Positions 63,596 to 64,000 of a stretch of DNA of 64,000 bases are shown here, piece after piece. A program made the position numbers and the translations under genes. The notes under the pieces are model-generated. The model was not told the origin of the DNA, made no database searches, and saw only the letters and a program-made list of their open reading frames with translations. Within the stretch, counting starts at the first letter, position 1, and each line of letters starts with the position of its first letter. The stretch lies in contig CP126194.1 of NCBI GenBank assembly GCA_030272155.1, positions 4,269,501 through 4,333,500 of the forward strand, read 5' to 3'. Source of the stretch: Tetradesmus obliquus. Lineage: Eukaryota > Chlorophyta > Chlorophyceae > Sphaeropleales > Scenedesmaceae.

Positions 63596-64000
63596 GTCTG
63601 CTGTTGTGCTGCTGCATGGCATGTTGTGCATGTGGCTGTCAGCTGCATGCAAGATGGCTGGCAGCAGTGCACAGGCTGACTTTCAGAGAGCCCTTGAGCT
63701 CACCTGTTTGAAGGCACCTGCGCTTGCCGCCGTCCTGCATGTTCGCACCGCCCGGGGCTTGGGAGGTGCTGGCACCATGCTGCTGTAGGGTGGTTACTTC
63801 CTGGTGTTCACCTGAGAGCGAGTGTGGGAAGGAAATGGCATGTTCAGAAGCTTATTGTATGAGTAAAATATATTTGGATGTTGAGCTTTGGTGCTTAGAC
63901 TTGTCAGGAGTGGTTTCTGCTTTGAACGACTGCTGCCAGGCAGCAAGGCACTTGGTGGCCATTTCACATACAGGCATTTGCAGTCATGCTGAATTGCCGA

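Larger units (their letters stand above)
60559..64000. mobile_element. Tandem unit 3, cut by the window end
   Basis: First 3,442 bp of a third copy; transposase and nuclease frames are complete. The array therefore continues to the right for at least this unit's remainder, and the copy number is unknown. Confidence 0.9.

Overview
This window looks like nuclear DNA of a green alga, most likely a chlorophyte of the Chlorophyceae type. The evidence is: intron-dense genes with GT(G/A)AG donors and pyrimidine-CAG acceptors; very frequent CTG/CAG triplet runs giving poly-Gln, poly-Ala and poly-Ser tracts; plastid-type genes (a PLIP-like lipase, a KEA-type K+/H+ antiporter, an organophosphate antiporter with a transit-peptide-like N-terminus); and no bacterial operon structure. 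This is a judgement from style and gene content, not a database match.

Region by region, nine genes could be assembled into phase-consistent exon chains, and two more in part. Left to right: a PLIP-like class 3 lipase (minus, runs off the left edge); an organophosphate:phosphate antiporter (minus, 9 exons, 529 aa); TAN1/THUMPD1 (minus, 6 exons, 344 aa); CCDC124/Lso2 (plus, 5 exons, 230 aa); tubulin cofactor A (minus, 3 exons, 106 aa); RRS1 (plus, 6 exons, 401 aa); a SLC25 carrier resembling the S-adenosylmethionine branch (plus, first exon unresolved), with a mitochondrial cytochrome b fragment inside one intron; a KEA3-like antiporter (plus, 12 exons, 868 aa); XRCC4 (minus, 6 exons, 432 aa); TRM5 (plus, 8 exons, 522 aa); and a secreted sulfatase (plus, 13 exons, 655 aa). 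A weak unidentified gene may lie around 25.8-26.2 kb on the minus strand. Several pairs are divergent and share short promoter regions (TAN1/CCDC124, TBCA/RRS1, XRCC4/TRM5).

From 51,999 to the end the window is a head-to-tail array of a 4,280-bp unit: two full copies and a third cut by the window edge. The copies agree wherever I compared them. Each unit carries a Tc1/mariner-type DDE transposase split by an 806-bp intron. Nearly the whole intron is filled, on the opposite strand, by an open frame with the E...D...DGxxH...D...R layout of Vsr/EDxHD-type nucleases, so it reads as a homing-endonuclease candidate in a spliceosomal intron of a transposase gene. This is the most unusual system seen here.

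A second window-wide pattern is that many introns contain one or more degraded copies of the edge of a neighbouring exon together with its splice site ('exon-edge echoes'). It is seen in at least six genes, and in the sulfatase gene it has grown into a minisatellite. It suggests that introns here grow by local tandem duplication across splice junctions.
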